DNA from: Phallusia fumigata | Taxonomy: Eukaryota > Chordata > Ascidiacea > Phlebobranchia > Ascidiidae | NCBI GenBank assembly: GCA_008931825.1 | Contig: QXVZ01017631.1 | Coordinates: 1 to 28,051 of the forward strand | Length of the DNA: 28,051 nt | Reading direction: 5' to 3' | Shown: one piece after another, positions 27,698 to 28,051 of the stretch | How positions within the stretch are numbered: the stretch's first letter is position 1 | How the letters are laid out: each line of letters opens with the position of its first letter | Position numbers and translations under genes: made by a program | The notes under the pieces: generated by a model | Database searches by the model: none | What the model was told of the DNA's origin: nothing | Seen by the model: the letters and a program-made list of their open reading frames with translations, nothing else

Positions 27698-28051
27698 CTG
27701 AAAGTATAGCATGGAAATTTGGACTTTTTCTTGTAGGCAAAAATGCAACATTGTAAAGCTCGGGAAAATTATGTCAAAACAACTTAAAAAACAAACGTTT
27801 AACTTATATTTAACTGAGATATAGTCCAAAACTAGCCAATAAAACTACTATTGTGGATGATTTTGCTGTTACTTTCGAGCCTTAACTAAGTTAAGGATAG
27901 TTGATAATGAGTAGTATTGATATGAAATTAATTTAAGTCAGTGCTTTGAAAACTTTCAATGCAACACCTTCGGAATAATTGGTTGAACTTCTGATGCACC
28001 AGTGATTAGAATTTAAAAAATATGCTTATTATCAAAGTGGTATTTATTAAT
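27698..28051. other. Intron of the carboxypeptidase gene running off the window
   Basis: No further exon recognised. It is presumed intron, since the exon at 27697 begins after a good acceptor (ATACTTTCAG|ATT) and upstream exons must lie outside. Confidence 0.6.

Noticed and set aside
1-28051. Bacterial-style features: operons, CRISPR arrays, riboswitches, Shine-Dalgarno sites
   Set aside because: All supported genes are spliced metazoan families and the noncoding DNA holds SINEs and MITEs. No spaced direct-repeat array was seen.

Overview
This is intron-rich eukaryotic DNA from an animal. Its genes have several exons, GT-AG (and one GC-AG) introns, tRNA-derived SINEs and hAT-like MITEs. The AT-rich composition, compact introns and gene set fit an invertebrate deuterostome. 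An ascidian tunicate is my best guess, but this is weakly supported. I rebuilt the genes by hand from splice sites, reading phase and protein family resemblance.

Layout. (1) 1-668, plus: a decayed first copy of a small PAPS-sulfotransferase-like gene, with an in-frame stop in exon 1 and an antisense SINE in its intron. (2) 2344-4649, plus: an intact second copy with 5 exons, 744 coding nt and 247 residues, ending in a C-terminal membrane segment. (3) 18001-5575, minus: a TRPA1-type ankyrin cation channel with 24 proposed exons. They sum to 3366 nt, in frame throughout, giving 1121 residues. About 15 ankyrin-like units precede S1-S6, a pore loop and a C-terminal coiled coil. (4) About 18000-22900: noncoding, with one SINE, repeats and sequence homologous to the upstream region of copy 2. 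(5) 22934-25170, plus: an intact third sulfotransferase-like copy with exactly the same exon lengths as copy 2. (6) 27697-26078, minus: the last five exons of a retinoid-inducible-type serine carboxypeptidase (SCPEP1-like). The gene continues beyond the right edge.

The sulfotransferase-like genes come from a segmental duplication that also covers their upstream DNA. Copies 1/2 and copy 3 now flank the channel gene, which runs in the opposite direction. Nothing links these genes into one pathway: TRPA1 is a sensory cation channel, SCPEP1 a lysosomal/secretory peptidase, and the sulfotransferase-like proteins have no assigned substrate. The features most worth a second look are the exon-by-exon tandem duplication inside the ankyrin part of the channel, the apparent loss of its electrophile-sensing cysteines, the conserved GC-AG intron in the sulfotransferase-like copies, and the mobile elements present in one paralogue and absent from another.
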